Shown here in pieces: positions 31,701 to 32,415 of a stretch of 32,415 nucleotides of DNA. The first letter of the stretch is position 1. Each line of letters starts with the position of its first letter. The translations under genes were made by a program, and so were the position numbers. Source of the stretch: Bacteroidota bacterium (GTDB lineage Bacteria; Bacteroidota; Bacteroidia; Sphingobacteriales; Sphingobacteriaceae); NCBI GenBank assembly GCA_013288235.1, contig JABDCF010000008.1:1-32415 (forward strand). The letters run 5' to 3'. The notes under the pieces were generated by a model. That model was given only the letters and a program-made list of their open reading frames with translations, was not told the origin of the DNA and searched no databases.

Positions 31701-31727
31701 AAAATGCGCCCCGGTTTCCCGAAGCGC
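31701..31727 (-). terminator. Rho-independent terminator of the YceI gene
   Basis: On the minus strand GCGCTTCGG, loop GAAA and CCGGGGCGC form a 9-bp stem with two wobble pairs, followed by ATTTTTGTT. It lies about 75 bp beyond the stop codon of the YceI gene. Confidence 0.7.
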
Positions 31728-31801
31728 TTTTCAATGTTATTTGATATAAAGTGGTAGTTTTCATTCAATCAACCACTCACCAAATCAACTCAATCAACCA
31801 A

Positions 31802-32398
31802 TTACTGTGCTTTCCCAAACTCACCATTAGCATTGATGGTAACTTCATCGCTCAACATAGCCGAACCAGCTGCCGGTGCAAAGTTAAAATCAGTTCTTTT
31901 GATCACGCCTGTAAGTTTAAAACCCGCGTCATCCTTTTTGCTCATTGGGTTAGTGATAGTGCCGCGGTACCATAAATCCATTGTTACCGGTTTGGTAACG
32001 CCATGCAGTGTAAGGTTGCCACTTAATTTGTAGTGATTTGTAGAAACAGTTGTGATCCCTGTGCTTGTAAAAGTAATGGTAGGGAATTTGGCAGCATCAA
32101 AATAGCTGGCCGACTTTAAATCCTTATCGCGGTAGTCAACATCAGTACTCACAGATTCCACGTTTACAGTCAATTGGAATTTGGCATCGCTGAAATCAGG
32201 TTTTGACGCAACGATGGTACAGCTAAAGTCTTTAAATATACCGTCAACATCCGAAACCATAAGGTGGGTAATAGTAAACCCAAGTTTGGAGTGCATCTTG
32301 TCGTTGTTCCACGTCGTTTGTGCAAATGCAGCCGTATTTAAAAGGGCCACTGCTAATAAAATGATTACTTTTTTTGTGATTGTAAGTTTATTATCCAT
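31802..32398 (-). CDS. YceI-family periplasmic lipid-binding-like protein
   Basis: The 198-residue protein has a signal peptide (about 1-26, ending AAFAQ). The mature part is the YceI lipocalin-like beta-barrel that binds isoprenoid-type lipids in characterised members. Signature features are TTWNNDKMHSKLGFTITHLMVSDVDGIFKDFS at the start, DVDYRDKDLKSASYFDAAKFPTITF, YKLSGNLTLHGVTKPV and the final VTINANGEFGKAQ. The length and order fit the family. It appears to be a single gene, with only 17 bp of upstream sequence in the window and a strong terminator behind it. The exact ligand cannot be read from the sequence. Confidence 0.93.
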   Translation of the reverse strand: MDNKLTITKKVIILLAVALLNTAAFAQTTWNNDKMHSKLGFTITHLMVSDVDGIFKDFSCTIVASKPDFSDAKFQLTVNVESVSTDVDYRDKDLKSASYFDAAKFPTITFTSTGITTVSTNHYKLSGNLTLHGVTKPVTMDLWYRGTITNPMSKKDDAGFKLTGVIKRTDFNFAPAAGSAMLSDEVTINANGEFGKAQ

Positions 32399-32415
32399 TT
32401 CAACATTTCGTCCAT

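Overview
The window looks like chromosomal DNA of a Bacteroidota species, most likely family Sphingobacteriaceae and close to Mucilaginibacter or Pedobacter. This is an inference from the gene content: DUF3078, DUF4142 and DUF2147 families, CarboxypepD-reg-like secreted proteins, a GH3 glucosidase and PAS histidine kinases. Moderate GC, few Shine-Dalgarno sites, TAnnTTTG-like -7 boxes and many palindromic dispersed repeats between genes point the same way. I see no tRNA, rRNA, CRISPR array, transposase or phage gene.

Layout. 1-2640: a palindromic repeat, a membrane acyltransferase and a secreted serine hydrolase. 2666-6700: a tight minus-strand operon kaiC-kaiB-kaiB-histidine kinase, a non-cyanobacterial clock-like or stress-timing module. 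6701-8590: repeats around a DUF3078 outer-membrane-type protein. 8591-12701: a plus-strand group of four genes: ferritin-like protein, 14-cysteine protein with five CX5C pairs, DUF692/MNIO iron oxidase and DUF2063 partner. It resembles the core of bufferin or methanobactin-type RiPP loci and is the best candidate for an undescribed system here. 12796-13419: DUF4142 lipoprotein. 13635-15864: an AT-rich cassette of AAA ATPase plus TOPRIM-like DUF4276 protein, possibly with a 38-codon gene behind it, resembling anti-phage gene pairs. 15927-20405: an atypical NRAMP-type transporter, a PAS histidine kinase and a TIG/NHL lipoprotein. 20562-25344: small housekeeping-type genes (Cdd1-like, DinB-like, HAD phosphatase, DUF1801, ROK regulator, DUF4288-like) separated by repeats. 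25423-29565: two duplicated small secreted proteins, a membrane protein and a GH3 beta-glucosidase. 29709-31467: three tandem DUF2147 paralogues. 31802-32398: a YceI protein.

How they work together. The kai operon should form one unit, with KaiC as ATPase/kinase, two KaiB partners and a kinase as output. In the MNIO locus the iron oxidase and DUF2063 protein would modify cysteines of the adjacent cysteine-rich protein, with the ferritin-like protein as a possible extra oxidase. Most other genes appear to be single transcription units, several closed by hairpin terminators that share almost the same stem sequence.
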